Shown: one piece after another, positions 54,001 to 62,880 of the stretch
How the letters are laid out: each line of letters starts with the position of its first letter
Numbering within the stretch: the stretch's first letter is position 1
Assembly: GCF_001577835.2 (NCBI RefSeq)
Contig: NC_029518.1
Span: forward strand, 71,083,378-71,147,377
DNA length: 64,000 bases
Direction: 5' to 3'
Source: Coturnix japonica
Lineage: Eukaryota > Chordata > Aves > Galliformes > Phasianidae
Program-made: the position numbers and the translations under genes
The notes under the pieces: generated by a model
Database searches by the model: none
What the model was told of the DNA's origin: nothing
Seen by the model: only the letters and a program-made list of their open reading frames with translations

Positions 54001-56548
54001 TGGAAAGGGAACATTTAACAACATTCATTGAACCCTGAGAGTCAGGACTGAGCTTTTATATTACATTCTTCAGCATGGCTCTTATGTAACAAAACACTGA
54101 AGCCACAGCTACCTTGTACTCATCTCCTTCAAGTGTTAAACAGTGTTTGGAGCCCTAACTGCAGAGCATATTTACTTGGTTTGTAAATAATCAGGTGAAA
54201 TTAGCCCAGTGCCTTGGCTGTAACATTGAGTAGTTCTGGGTTCGAGCTTTTTCATTTTCCATTTCTTAATGTGCTATGGAAGAAAAATTCTTCCTAAAGG
54301 TGTGTGTTTGGCCCAGTCTGCATTCTCTCATGAGAAGCTTAGAAGCAAGAATTCACAGCTGAGTAAGGAAGGAAGGAAAGAAAGCAGGCACATACTCAGT
54401 CAAACCTGTATCCAGAGAGTTTTAGGGAGGGCTATCTTAATGTCAAACTCTTACTCTGTTTCTAAAATTAGGAGGGCAAAACATGATTTTGGATCCATGG
54501 CTGAGGAACTTTCAGCAAACTCACATTGTTGACATATGGGGTTGGTCTGGTAAAAGCTGTCCTCAGTGGCTACTCAGTCTTCTGAGAAGCAGAGTTAACC
54601 AGTGTGGCTCATTCAGTAAATAGAAAGCAAATCGTTTCTCCTGTACTGGAAGAGAGACAATCCTCTTTATAAAGAAAGGTTCTCTGCAGCTAAGATTAAA
54701 AATTAGGATTTGTTTTGGTTTTGTTTTAAGTAGATATTTTTCTCTGTCCTCTGCAGTGGAGACTGTAGAAAAATACTCCCATGAATTAAAGGGGCAAAGA
54801 ATAACAAAGAGACCTGGCCTAACAAAGCACAAACTTGCTTTGGAACTAGGAACATGGGTGTTCCTGGAGCCGTGAGTGTTAGGACACGTGTGGTTTGTTT
54901 GTAATAAGGGAACACATTGCAATCATTTCAGGAAACGGTCATAATTGAGCTATTAATAAACAAAAATTACAATCTAATTGGGCTGGATGTCTTTATAGCA
55001 ACAATCCTTCCCTCAGATAAGTCAACAGACTCAAAATGCCCTAATGCAGTATCAGTGCTGTATGAGTTGAGCTTCAGTATGAGGAGGCAGCTCCAAAAAC
55101 AATTCTAAAGTCAAAAAATAAAAGTAGAATCAGGGTAGTGAATTAGGTTGTAATGTTTTCAATACGGCCCGGAGTTCTGAAAAGTTTATTTTCAGAGAGG
55201 GTGTTGATCTGTGGAAACACCTCTCATACCTTATCATAACGTTACCTCCACTCTCCAAACGCTCTTAACTGTGTTTGAAGGTGACTGCACGCTGCTTTGT
55301 TTAGACTTGCTGATTTGTGAAAAACAGCAAGCCTCTGTTGTGCTAGATTTACCTAAATTTGCCTGTGTCACCAGACAGGCTTGTAAAAAGTGTAGAACAA
55401 GGACACAGTAGGGAATACCAAGGTAAATTTCTAATTATGTTTGGAAAAAAGGTTACAAAAGTTAATGAAACTCAGTCCTTGGTTTCTGGCAGCTCAGTGA
55501 CCATGATGTAGAGCAAGATGTTCTCCCCTGCAACACTGACAGAATTTCTGGACCAGTCAGGGTTACCTCTCATGGGCTTGGCCATTCACTCATTATTTTT
55601 ACAGAATCCTTTTTATACTGACAGTGTATTTGGGGACTTAGCTGCTCACCCCTTTAAAGGCTCCAGGGTGTCTTCTGAACAGTTTGCTTTCTTGCCCTAG
55701 CAAACAGCATTTGTAGTAGCTTGAAACAGGCTTTTGCAGACTTGTCTGACACAGTGAAAGTGTCTGAAATAATTTATGAGGGCTGTTGCTGTGCAGAAGG
55801 TTTTGGCCTCTGTTCTTTTTTGATCTTAGCCATTTGAGAAGACCTTGAGTGATGCAGTGCCATCCAAAATGCCAGGGGGTGGATAGCCCAGGCACCCTTC
55901 TCTGTCTCTGTGGTTTAGAATTCCTGTGTCAAAGTGACCTGCTTGCTCTAGCTTTGGGTTGAGGAAGACATACTATGTTTGTCTGTCACGGTTAGTAAGC
56001 ACAAGAGTTGTGGACTGTTGGTAGAATTCCAGCGAGAGCATCATAACATCAGTCTTAGAAATCATCTGGCTTCTGGTGGTTTCAGAAGACTTATTTTAAT
56101 AGAAACAGAAAGTGGAGGCATTATGCTCTAGGTAGAATGCTCTGTGTGTAAAAACATATGCTTGGAAATGGTAGTTGAGAATTGGTTCAGAAATATTCAG
56201 ACTTGGATTCTGAATCTCTGTAAAATTGACAGTAGGCATAAAGTGCTTTAAATGCATCTCGTTATTTCTGTTATTTTCAACTGTAAGTATAGGAGTGACA
56301 AGTGAGGAGAATCTTTCATCACAGCTCGGTGACATATTCTGTAGTATGCATTTAATCTTTTTATTAGATATATCAATTATTTCATTTTACTTTATTTTTA
56401 ACTTTTTAGCCTTGCTGATGCCTGGGAAAATGATTTTGGAGTTCATCCTTTAAAGTTTCCATCAGAAACATGCTTGGAATTACTTCTGATGCTGAGTATG
56501 AGTACTGCTTCTTTACCGCCTTCACTTCAGCGCATGAACTCTTTTCAG
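14903..56548 (+). CDS. UBE3D: E3 ubiquitin-protein ligase E3D (UBE3D / UBE2CBP), last exon missing
   Basis: Exons: 14903-14964, 15117-15316, 16388-16478, 24197-24428, 29736-29805, 31880-31949, 32695-32803, 37185-37354, 56410-56548. All junctions are AG/GT and the phases agree, giving 381 codons against about 389 in human. The protein follows human UBE3D end to end: SSCRGL (about residue 70), YCQSCG (C107/C110), the family signature [10 protein letters not shown] (122-131), WCCHPNPF (138-145), VICERCK (C205/C208) and a HECT-like C-terminus with [11 protein letters not shown]. The CxxC pairs look like metal ligands. In the known family it is a HECT-like E3 that binds the E2 UBE2C (UbcH10) and accepts ubiquitin, mostly cytosolic; its yeast relative Ipa1 is tied to mRNA 3'-end processing. 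The final few residues (human ends VAFLKM) are not found in the window. Confidence 0.95.
15117..15316 (+). CDS. UBE3D: UBE3D exon 2
   Basis: Acceptor TTGCCTTTCCAG, donor CCCCGG/gtaagg. Encodes residues 21-87, including [14 protein letters not shown] and the conserved [20 protein letters not shown], which matches human VRLVPSSCRGLQFVVGDGLHL closely. Very GC-rich and Arg/Leu-rich because it lies in the CpG island. Confidence 0.92.
15317..16387 (+). other. UBE3D intron 2
   Basis: AT-rich intron with an (ATTT)n run near 15826-15850. No repeat element or RNA gene recognised. Confidence 0.8.
16388..16478 (+). CDS. UBE3D: UBE3D exon 3
   Basis: Acceptor CTTGTTTTAG, donor GAACG/gtaagc. Encodes [19 protein letters not shown] then [12 protein letters not shown]. 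The CxxC pair (C107, C110) matches human CQSCGEVIIKDR. Confidence 0.95.
16504..16885 (-). mobile_element. CR1 LINE 3' end, antisense
   Basis: Starts at the reverse-complement terminal repeat (AGAATCATAGAATGACTTGG) 26 bases after exon 3 and runs through CTGCCTGGCAGGGCCACCAA, GGACGGGGCATCCACAACCT and the ORF2 end. The minus-strand frame is well kept and sequence is close to the copy at 12346. A young subfamily. Confidence 0.95.
17310..17395 (+). mobile_element. CR1 LINE tail fragment, sense
   Basis: CCCTGTTCATTGTAGGGGAG, GGTTGCTTCCAAGTTGAAAT and GATTCTGTGAAA follow the last 85 bases of a sense CR1. Confidence 0.7.
17637..19230 (-). mobile_element. Long old CR1 LINE, antisense, interrupted
   Basis: Antisense CR1 from the tail (CACAAAATGAATGAATCATA) up through ORF2 blocks (GGCGCAGTACTCCAGATGGG, ACAAACTTACTGAGGATATA, ACTGGGGCACGTAACTTGTG, AAAAGCCTTGCAGAAGTCCA). 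It has many small changes, so it is an older subfamily. A foreign 0.33 kb piece at about 17796-18128 splits it. Confidence 0.88.
17796..18128. repeat. Unidentified dispersed repeat nested in CR1
   Basis: Interrupts the CR1 between CATCTCCA and GGGGCATTCACAAC. A GGGGCA hexamer flanks both sides and may be the target duplication. Its middle (CATTTAAGGGTTGGCAG, CTGGAGATCCCTGCCTCC) resembles 29094-29360 (CATTTAAGGGCTGACTGC, TTGGAGATCCCTCCCTTG), so it is a member of a repeat family I cannot name. An internal (TTTTG)n lies near 18003-18031. Confidence 0.55.
20503..21950 (-). mobile_element. Long CR1 LINE, antisense, interrupted
   Basis: Starts at the tail (AATCACAGAATTGTGGGGGC) and extends into the reverse transcriptase region. 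The minus-strand frames show [20 protein letters not shown] and [20 protein letters not shown], the latter near the RT palm. Interrupted at 21086-21247 by a short element. 5' truncated near 21950 (ACTACTCCTGATAACC). Confidence 0.92.
21086..21247. repeat. Short (162 bp) element nested in CR1
   Basis: Splits the CR1 exactly, with AACACAC on both sides (21079-21085 and 21248-21254). Its ends are imperfect inverted repeats (TGTCATGTTTTTGTGATG at the left; TGTTATGGCTTTGAGATG read inward from the right). The right half (GATGTTATGATGTGGAATAT, AAAGCCATA) also occurs at 57210-57257 in an LTR-like fossil. It could be a small LTR of that family or a MITE-like element. Confidence 0.55.
24197..24428 (+). 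CDS. UBE3D: UBE3D exon 4
   Basis: Acceptor TTTTTCCCTGTTAG, donor CCTCG/gtaaag. Encodes [38 protein letters not shown] and [15 protein letters not shown], then a weakly conserved Ser-rich stretch to DSTS. Holds the PLPSENW signature that this family shares with BRAT1. Ends in phase 0. Confidence 0.95.
24910..25095 (+). CDS. UBE3D: Candidate alternative 3'-terminal exon of UBE3D
   Basis: A strong acceptor (TTTTTCTTTTTTTACTTTAG) lies before 24910. From there 61 codons are open in the phase left by exon 4 (phase 0), reading [20 protein letters not shown] to [17 protein letters not shown] and TGA at 25093. A poly(A) signal AATAAA follows at 25199. It is not repeat sequence. If used, it would give a UBE3D form of about 256 residues that keeps the CQSCG and PLPSENW region but lacks the C-terminal HECT-like half. 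I know of no such human isoform. Chance cannot be excluded. Confidence 0.35.
   Translation, partial: YDFKKSECVSDVAPLHWQNERRMLSSFECSLSGEKDLPLQAVAAEGDFYEVLQEEISISRA
25199..25204 (+). terminator. Poly(A) signal after candidate alternative exon
   Basis: AATAAA in GAGGAAATAAAATGG, 104 bases past the TGA of the candidate exon. Confidence 0.35.
29094..29360. repeat. Unidentified dispersed repeat, second copy
   Basis: Related to 17796-18128: shared CATTTAAGGG, GGATCTCTGGTTGGAGATCC and a GTGAGCAT / TTTCCACTGCA stretch near the end. Strand and full ends are unclear. Diverged. Confidence 0.45.
29736..29805 (+). CDS. UBE3D: UBE3D exon 5
   Basis: Acceptor CTTTGTCCTACAG, donor ATCAG/gtattg. Encodes [20 protein letters not shown] then VSS. 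The second CxxC pair (C205, C208) matches human VICKRCKVMLGETVSS almost exactly. Confidence 0.95.
29806..31879 (+). other. UBE3D intron 5
   Basis: AT-rich intron; one CR1 tail at 31190. Nothing else recognised. Confidence 0.8.
31190..31246 (-). mobile_element. CR1 LINE tail fragment, antisense
   Basis: AGAATCATAGAATGAATTGG then GGTTCCAACTCCCCTGCTGT: the final 57 bases of a CR1 in antisense. Confidence 0.75.
31880..31949 (+). CDS. UBE3D: UBE3D exon 6
   Basis: Acceptor TTTTTCATTTTAG, donor CCAAG/gtaaaa. Encodes [20 protein letters not shown] then TVPR, aligned with human TTKFYMTEIIIQSSERSF. Confidence 0.93.
31950..32694 (+). other. UBE3D intron 6
   Basis: AT-rich, no repeat or RNA recognised. 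Confidence 0.7.
32695..32803 (+). CDS. UBE3D: UBE3D exon 7
   Basis: Acceptor GTTTCTTTAACAG, donor TTCTG/gtaagt. Encodes [20 protein letters not shown] then [16 protein letters not shown], matching human SQFVQSVLAQCLVQLSSARS and onward. This lies in the reported UBE2C-binding neighbourhood of the human protein. Confidence 0.95.
32935..33212 (+). mobile_element. ERVL-type LTR fossil, sense
   Basis: The series TGATGTCCTTTGGCCAGTTC, AGATCAGCTGTCTTGGCTGT, GTCCCCTC, CTTGGTTCTGTGTAGGCATT and GCTCAGCAACAATGAAAACA follows the 3' half of the common avian ERVL long terminal repeat. No internal viral genes adjoin it, so it is a partial solitary LTR. Moderately old. Ends approximate. Confidence 0.75.
35323..36232 (-). 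mobile_element. CR1 LINE, antisense, ORF2 C-terminus open
   Basis: Complete tail (AATCATAGAATCACCAAGGT) and ORF2 3' part. A 206-codon minus-strand frame (36028-35408) stays open to the natural ORF2 end and contains [40 protein letters not shown] and [20 protein letters not shown], the conserved C-terminal region after the RT domain. 5' truncated near 36232 (CAAACTTACTGAGGGTG). The intact frame suggests a fairly young insertion. RT and endonuclease cores are absent, so it cannot move itself. Confidence 0.95.
37185..37354 (+). CDS. UBE3D: UBE3D exon 8
   Basis: Acceptor TTTTTTATTTATAG, donor AAGGA/gtaagt. Encodes [20 protein letters not shown], then a variable stretch, then [18 protein letters not shown], matching human [18 protein letters not shown]. 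Confidence 0.95.
39625..39830 (-). mobile_element. CR1 LINE 3' end, antisense, diverged
   Basis: CACTGAATCGCAGAATGATC, AGGTTGGAAAGAGACCAGCG and a degraded tail region to about 39830. An older copy. Confidence 0.65.
40505..40705 (+). mobile_element. CR1 LINE 3' end, sense
   Basis: CTCAGAAAGGGTAGTCAGGC, CACCGACCATGGGAGTGTTC, GTTGGACTAGATGATCTTCT and the terminal AATTCTGTGATTCTGTGATA. Closely similar to the first element of the window (224-516) in opposite orientation. Confidence 0.93.
44005..44370 (-). mobile_element. Ancient reptile-type CR1/L3-like LINE tail
   Basis: CCATGCTGGGCCAAATCAGT, CTGCCTCCACAGTCTCTTAA, GCAAGTTCCAGGTTTTCACT and AGTTTCAGTGAATTGCCTCT recall the CR1 3' region seen widely in turtles and crocodilians (and in L3-like mammalian relics). 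Very diverged, so it predates the young avian CR1 families. Orientation is tentative. Confidence 0.55.
46180..46490 (+). mobile_element. CR1 LINE 3' end, sense
   Basis: AGTGATAGGGCAAGGAATAA, CAAAAGTTCTTTCCTCAGAG, GGCACTCAAGGCCAGGTTGG and GATGGGTTGGAATTAGATGA run in sense CR1 order to the tail. Moderately diverged. Confidence 0.88.
51765..52195 (+). mobile_element. CR1 LINE 3' part, sense
   Basis: CTCAGCCCAGAGCAGAGGAG, GGGAGACCTCATGGCAGCTG, GAAACAGGCTGCCCAGGGCA and GGATTCCTTCTAACCCGAGA follow sense CR1 to its tail (ATTATTCTAGTCTAG). A subfamily different from the others, with a deleted middle. Confidence 0.88.
56410..56548 (+). CDS. UBE3D: UBE3D exon 9 (HECT-like C-terminus)
   Basis: Acceptor TTAACTTTTTAG, donor TTCAG/gtaagg. 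Encodes [20 protein letters not shown] then [20 protein letters not shown] and RMNSFQ, matching human PSATCLELLLILSKSNANL and SLRRVNSFQ. The exon sits after a 19 kb intron and leaves in phase 0. The human protein has only six residues beyond this point. Confidence 0.93.
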
Positions 56549-56804
56549 GTAAGGAACAGCTGCTGTTTCACTATAATGGTGTTATTTTTAGGAAGAAAAT
56601 AAGATCCATGGGGGCCAAAAATGCTTTCAGACTAATGGTTTGTCTTCTGGAGTTGAGTAACTTTTCATTACGTAAAATATAACAGTAGAGAATTTCTTTT
56701 CATCCTCTGTTTCTTTCATTATTTTTTTAAATTATTATTATTATGTATAGACCAGAGCAAGCAGTACTATTGTTTTTGTCACAGAGTTATCTAGATCAGT
56801 CTGT

Positions 56805-57257
56805 AATCATGATGGGGGGCAGTAGGCCCATGGCCTTCCCCCCGACACCCAAAAATGGGAAGGGGAATGGGAAAGAGGCAGGGATATGGGCTCAAGGAAA
56901 CAAATAGAGCAGTGGCAATGATCTAAGGAGGAAAACTTGTTTTACTAACTCTGATATCGGAATGCAAGATAACACAATATAATACAAACTAATTGAAAAT
57001 TGAGGCTAATAAATCAAGTAAAATAAGAGAGTTTTCTGTAAACTGAGAAGCGTACTTTGAAATTGAAGGCACAGGGCCTGGAAGCACACCCACACCCACT
57101 GCCAGGCAGTGAGAGAGAGAGAGCAAGCCTCACTTCCATGACGTATTTCCCTCTCTGACCGTGAGGTCCCCTGGGACATGTAGTTCTTCTGCTGTGTTTT
57201 GCATGATGTCATGATGTGGAATACCAATAGCAAAAATTACAAAGCCATATGACAGTT
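56805..57257. mobile_element. LTR-like fossil of ERV type
   Basis: A compact block with CCTTCCCCCCGACACCC and GGGAAGGGGAATGGGAAAGA at one end and TGTAGTTCTTCTGCTG, GATGTCATGATGTGGAATAC and AAAGCCATATGACA at the other. It resembles avian retroviral LTR sequence and ends in ACA. No viral genes adjoin it. The end part is shared with the short element at 21086. Family and strand uncertain. Confidence 0.45.
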
Positions 57258-60089
57258 TTATTTAACTCTGAGTCACTGTTTAAATTCAATGTTTAAAGAA
57301 ATAACATTTCATAATATTTCATAATATCAACATAACAATTTGCAAACTTAAACTTGAATGGCTTGAATTATTCAACTCTCTTGAAGTGTACCACTATATA
57401 AAATCTTCTTATCTTCAAAAATAAAGTATTTGTAAAGTTCTTAGCTAAAAATGCAGATTTACAGTGGTGAAAACCAATCTGAGCAATGGACTAGATATGC
57501 AAGCCAGCATATAAAATTAGCAGTGAAGCATTCAGAATTCCATCCTATTTTATGTTTCTGCTGAAGTTCACAGTCACAAATTTTCCTCAAAAATACATTG
57601 TTGCAGGCATGTTAAATTGTGGTTTGTATGATCTTAGTATGTTTCTGAACATGTACAAGTCTCAAAACAGAGGCATCTAAATTCATCTTCATGCAACATA
57701 TGAACTCAGCTTTTGTGTGTGTGTGTGATATTGTCTCGTGCACGTGTATGTTCTGCATTAAAGTGATACTTATGTTGGAACTGAAAGTCACTGAGTTGCT
57801 TCTTACCCACATGTGGCAGTTTCCTGGAGGCTGGGTTCTAGGCTACAGAGCATTGAATTCTGATGCTAAGGGCATTTGCAGAGAAGTGGCCCAGGGATGT
57901 TCCTGAGTTTTCTGCTTTCCTAAATGTTCCCACTCTTAGACACTTGCTATTGAGCTGAGTAGATCACTAGTTTCCACTCAGGCATGTTCTGATGCAGTAT
58001 TTTAAAATGAATCTAACAGGCAGCTGTCTTTATTGTGATTTGAAAGCTACAGCTTAACTCAGGAGATCCCATTAGTAAAGCTAATAATACATAGCTGAAT
58101 GTACTACCAGCTGCTTATAGCTGACTAGGCAAAAATTATCTTATTCATACCCATGTGTTGTTTGAGACTGTATTTATTCCATCTCTTGATAGTATTTCAG
58201 TGTTGCAGTTTTGACAAGCCAAAATCTTTAGTTGGTGTACATATGCAGCAGGTGTTGTTTAAGTTGTAAAACCCACATGAAGTAAATGTGTTTGGCTACT
58301 AATGATTTCTGTAATAAACTCTGTTCTGCTTTGTGCTCCAGAAATGCTTTCCAGGACAAACTTAACAGACTCCATACCTGTGCTGAGACATAAATTACAT
58401 TTTATTTTCAAACACTGTGCTACTGCTTAGTAACATAATATTTGAAAACCCTTTTCATTCCATTTTGATCCTATGAAGGCTTTTCACTGTGATTTACATC
58501 ACTGGAGCAGCCTGGAAGAAAGAAGCAGCTGCAGGCTGTTCACAGTTCCCTGATTTTAAAGGGGTAGGGCAGTCACTGCAGCCAGCTTTTAGGCTGCCTG
58601 TTTCAGCTAGAAGAGGCTGTTAATTCTAGGTCCTAAAAGGCCTTTGTCTTGTGTCTTGTTATGCCTGTTTGGTTATGGCAACATTTTCTGGTAGACTGTA
58701 GAAAGTCAAATCTTAGCAAGTTTGAGCCTGGAAACTCTTGAAGAACCAAAATGGTGGACAAGTTCTTGTTGATCAATGACTGCCCCTCAGTTTTCTAAGA
58801 GAACTTGAATTTGCCATTCTGACTTGCAGCTTCACTGACTTGAAGCCTGACTAGGGGGCCTAGAACCAGAAATTAAGGTTGGCTGAGATACCTCGTTGTT
58901 ATCCTATCTATTTACTTACCTGAGCAGAAAGCAGTAAGAAGTGAATGAGGAACTGGCTACTTGAAATGATTCAAAATGTTCTTAGCTTGCTTTTGCTCTG
59001 AATGTTGTTTTGCCTTTCTTCATATCCTTTACACTATACAGAAAGCTGTGTTACCATGCTCAGTTCTTGATCTCTTTCTCCACCCACCTGAGGTGACATC
59101 TCTTGGCTTTAGGAATCATTGGACTTGAGTTTATGTGTTATACAGAATACTCGCAGACACTTATAGCTAGCACCCACTTGAGTTATCATGTGCTTCATCA
59201 CTGAACTGCTCAGCTGCTGCTTCTCAGTGCAGTATTGGAAGATGTGTTGGTGCTTTAAAGTTTACAACAAAAAGCAGTTAACGCAGGGAAATGCTTTAAA
59301 GTGACATGTAATCTCTGCTCTGTTTTGCTAACCTTATCTTTCTCTGAATTCAAGCACAGTGAGCAGAAAGTGCCTTGGATATTGAATTCTTATGATGATA
59401 CATGGGGCTGCTCAGCACATTCTCTCTCTCTCTCTCACTGGTGTTATTGTGGGAAATCAGGCACTTCACTTCTCACACCGAGGCTACATTCATAAGGCTG
59501 TAGACTGCAGCAAGAGTTCTCAGAGTTAAATAGATCGGTGTTATTTTTATTGTTACAGTTGCATGAAATTGAAAGAAGGTCGGGCTTTAACGATGGCAAA
59601 GCTGTTTAAAATTAGTTTGAAACAGTTGTTGATATTCTTCAGTGCTGCACCCAGTGTCATTGTGAGTTCTCAGCGCACTGTCTGCTTGAGTTAAGAGAAT
59701 TAGGTAGAGCCATTGTTGAAAAAGAGAAAAAAGAAGTATTTCAGTGCAGAAGACATTCTGAAATACTCAGTGATAGAGATATAAAATAAAATAAAAAGTT
59801 GCTTAGAAACTATAAATATTAATTTAGGGGAAAAAAAACCCCCAAAAAACAGCTGTAGTTTAATAATAAAAAACTCATGGGATGCAAAATACCAAATTGC
59901 TGCTATCTCTGAGGTATACATATGGTCTGAACTAATGGCTGGCATTCGGTGTTTTCTAGGTGTTAAGACATAGATATATCTGTATGCTTGAAAAAAAACA
60001 CTTTCAAACTTATTTAGGGCAAAATAAGTTAGGATGTTTTGGGAACGGAATAATTGCAGATGCACCTGTGCTTTCTGGCAGTCCTTTTT

Positions 60090-60528
60090 GAAACCAGCTG
60101 CCACTTCAATTTAGGAAAATCTGCTCAGCTCCTCCTTTTGTTGCCTTTGGAGTATTTGGAGCTGAAGATGTCGCAGATTCTTTTAAGTTGGACTCCACTC
60201 CTCTGGAGTACTGTCAAGCAGTAGCAAAGAAGGAATAGGGAGATACTCTGGCTCAAAATGATTTGGGAAGTAGCAATATAAAAGATGACAATATCAAGAC
60301 AGAAGGAAATTCACCTGACCCAGAAATGAGGAATGAATCCGTTTGTGCACTGAAATATTTTCTTTTCAAACATTTTTTAAATTAGGCTCTGTATGACTTG
60401 CTTACTCATCTCCTGCAAGATGACTTACAGATTTGGAGATGTACGTTCTGTAAAGTTCTGCACAAGATGGCTAGGATCCCAAATCCCTTAAGATTTCTGC
60501 TGACAGGTGTTTCTTCATTTTTCTGACG
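60090..60528 (+). pseudogene. Possible processed pseudogene or cryptic exon
   Basis: One frame stays mostly open for about 430 bases in sequence that is not CR1. It reads FGVFGAEDVADSFKLDSTPL, EYCQAVAKKE, stop, GDTLAQNDLGSSNIKDDN, NSPDPEMRNESVCALKYF and, after a second in-frame stop at 60383, ALYDLLTHLLQDDLQIWRCT to TGA near 60524. The acidic, Ser/Asn-rich wording looks like decayed coding sequence. I cannot name a parent gene. The part from 60386 also has an AG acceptor (AAATTAG) in the phase left by UBE3D exon 9, but it does not resemble the known C-terminus. Confidence 0.3.
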
Positions 60529-60623
60529 CTCAGTGACTGCTTACGTCTCTGAAATTTTTGAGTGAACACTGTATAGAAAAATGAAATGGAAACATTTTTG
60601 TTTCCCTTTGCAAAATGTAGACG

Positions 60624-61815
60624 AATCATAGAATTGCTCAGGTTGGAAAAGACCTCAAAGATCATCAAGTCCAATTGCAGCCTAACCATAGTACCCTAAC
60701 TCTAACAACCCTCTGCTAAATCATATCCCTGAGCACCACATCCAAACAGCTCTTAAACAGATCCAGGGATGGCAATTCAATCACCTCCCTGGGGATCCTA
60801 TTCCAGTGTTTAACTACCCTTTCTGTAAAGAAGTGTTTCCTAACATCCAACCTAAACTTACCTTGGTGCAACTCGAGGCCATTTCCCCTCGTCCTGTCAC
60901 CTGTCACCAGTAAGAAGAGACCTGCCCTGCTCTCACTGTAAGCACATTTCAGACACTAGAAGAGAGTAATAAGGTCTCCCTTCAGCCTCCTTTTCTCCAG
61001 ACTAAACAGCCCCAGCTCCCTCTGCCTCTCCTCATAGGGCTGATTTTTCCAAGCCCTTCACAAGCCTCATTGCCCTTCTCTGGCTTTCAGTACCTCCATG
61101 TCCTTTTTGTTCTGAGGTGCCCAAAACTGAACACAGTGGTTGAGGTGAGGCCTCACCAGTGCCGAGTACAGGGGCAGGATGACTTCCCTAGTTCTGCTCA
61201 CCACACCATTCCTGATACAAGCCAGGATGCCATTGGCCTTCTTGGCCACCTGGGCACACTGCTGGCTCATATTCAGCCAGTGTTGCCTGGGGCTGTTGTG
61301 ACCAAAATGCAGGATCCAACACTTGGCCCTATTGAAACTCATGCCATTAACCTTGGTCCATCAGTCCAGTCTATCCAGGTCCCTTCTGTAGTGCCCTTCT
61401 TCCCTCTGGCAGATCAACACTCCCTCCCAACTTGTTGTCGTCTGCAAACTTACTGAGGGTGCACACAATCCCCTCATCAAGATCATTAATAAAGATATTA
61501 TACAGAAGCAGCCCAAGCACTGAGCCCTGGGGGATGCCGCTCATGACCAGCCACCAACTGGATTCCACTCCATTTACCTCAACTCCCTGGGCCCGGCCAT
61601 CCAGCCAGTGCTTCACCCAGCTGAGTGTACGCCCATCCAGACCATGGGCAGCCAGCTTCTCCACGAGAATGTTATGGGGGACAGTGTCAAAGGCCTTACT
61701 GAAGTCCAAATAGACCACATCAACAGCCTTACCTTTATCCACTAAGTGGGTCACTTCATCATAGAATGAAATCAGGTTTGTCAGACAGGATCTACCATTC
61801 ATAAACCACTGAGTT
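60624..61815 (-). mobile_element. Long CR1 LINE, antisense
   Basis: Tail (CGAATCATAGAATTGCTCAG) through to the RT region. Minus-strand frames include [20 protein letters not shown] and [20 protein letters not shown], with [16 protein letters not shown] where the RT box C is (FADD kept). 5' truncated near 61815. A piece of ORF2 is lost around 61270-61285. The RT frame still reads well, so the copy is fairly young. Confidence 0.95.
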
Positions 61816-62184
61816 TACTGATGGCAGTACAGAATTTTGTGATCATGTCAGTGCTTGGTGATAGAGAGTTGGAACTAAACTGAGATTCGACATTTGTCAT
61901 TTGTTTCTTGCAGTTGAGTTCACCAATACAAAAGGAATCAGAGGATGAATCTAGGAATGTTGTGCAGAGTAAAATTGAGTTTAATTACAAAAACATGAGC
62001 CTTCAGTGAGAAGCAGTGTATGTGTGGTATACAGGCAATTGCCTTTTCTGGTAATACAGTTCTGTTTTGCTTGAAAGGGGAAATCTGAGAAATCAACTCA
62101 TTTTCAGTCATTTTTCCCAGTCTAGACTCCAAGAACACAAACCTGTGTGGACCTCTTTAAAAGCTGAGTATTCACTTGCATGCA

Positions 62185-62880
62185 TTTCCAATGCAGGGTT
62201 TTATACCTGGTTTGAGGCAATCCCTGCCTCAAGGATTTGGGGATACTGGTAGATGGATGGGAAGCTGGACATGAGTCAGCAATGTGTCCTTGCAGCTGAG
62301 AAAGCCTGTGCTGCATCTAAAGAAGTGTGGTCAGCAGGTCAAGGGAGGTGATCCTGCCCCTCTATTCTGTACTGATGAGACCTCAGACAGGGTATAGCAT
62401 CCAGATGTGGTGTCCTTATTACAGGAGAGACATGGACCTGGAGTGCAACCAGAGGAGGGCCACAAAAATGATCCAAGGAGAGGTGTTCCATCCCTATGAG
62501 GACAGGCTGGGGCTGTTCAGCCTGGGAAAGGTACTAGGGAGGCCTGAGAGCAGCCTTTCAATATTTGAAATTGGGCTATAAAAAAGAAGAGGACAGGCTA
62601 TTCAGCAGGGCCTGCTGTGATAGGACAAGGAAGAATGATTTCACATTAAATGAGGGAAGATTCAGACTGGATATAAGGAAAATGTTTTTTACAATAAGAA
62701 TAGAGAAGCACTGGAACAGGTTGCCTAGAGTTGGAGTAGATGCCCTGTTCCTGGACACGTTTAATGTCAGGCTGCATGGGGCTCTAAGCAGCTTGATCTA
62801 GCTTATGACTCCCTGTTCATTGCAGGGGAGTTGGACTAGATTTGAGTGTCCCTTCCAAATCAAATGCTTCTATGCTGAGA
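62185..62880 (+). mobile_element. CR1 LINE 3' part, sense
   Basis: Sense CR1 from the ORF2 C-terminal part (TGGACATGAGTCAGCAATGT, GGCCACAAAAATGATCCAAG, AGGACAGGCTGGGGCTGTTC) to the tail (AGGGGAGTTGGACTAGATTT, AATGCTTCTATGCTGA). It lies 0.4 kb from the antisense copy, so the pair forms an inverted repeat. Confidence 0.92.

Larger units (their letters stand above)
37355..56409 (+). other. UBE3D intron 8 (19 kb)
   Basis: The longest intron. It holds CR1 copies at 39625, 40505, 44005, 46180 and 51765 and a (TTTA)n run at 37680-37704. Elsewhere (37710-39600, 40710-44000, 44375-46175, 46495-51760, 52200-56400) I see only unique AT-rich sequence and short chance frames. Confidence 0.8.

Noticed and set aside
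54563-54922. 119-codon minus-strand frame in UBE3D intron 8
   Set aside because: No splice, codon or family signal. Length is within chance for this amount of AT-rich DNA.
61371-61802. 143-codon minus-strand RT-like frame as a host gene
   Set aside because: It belongs to the CR1 at 60624-61815.
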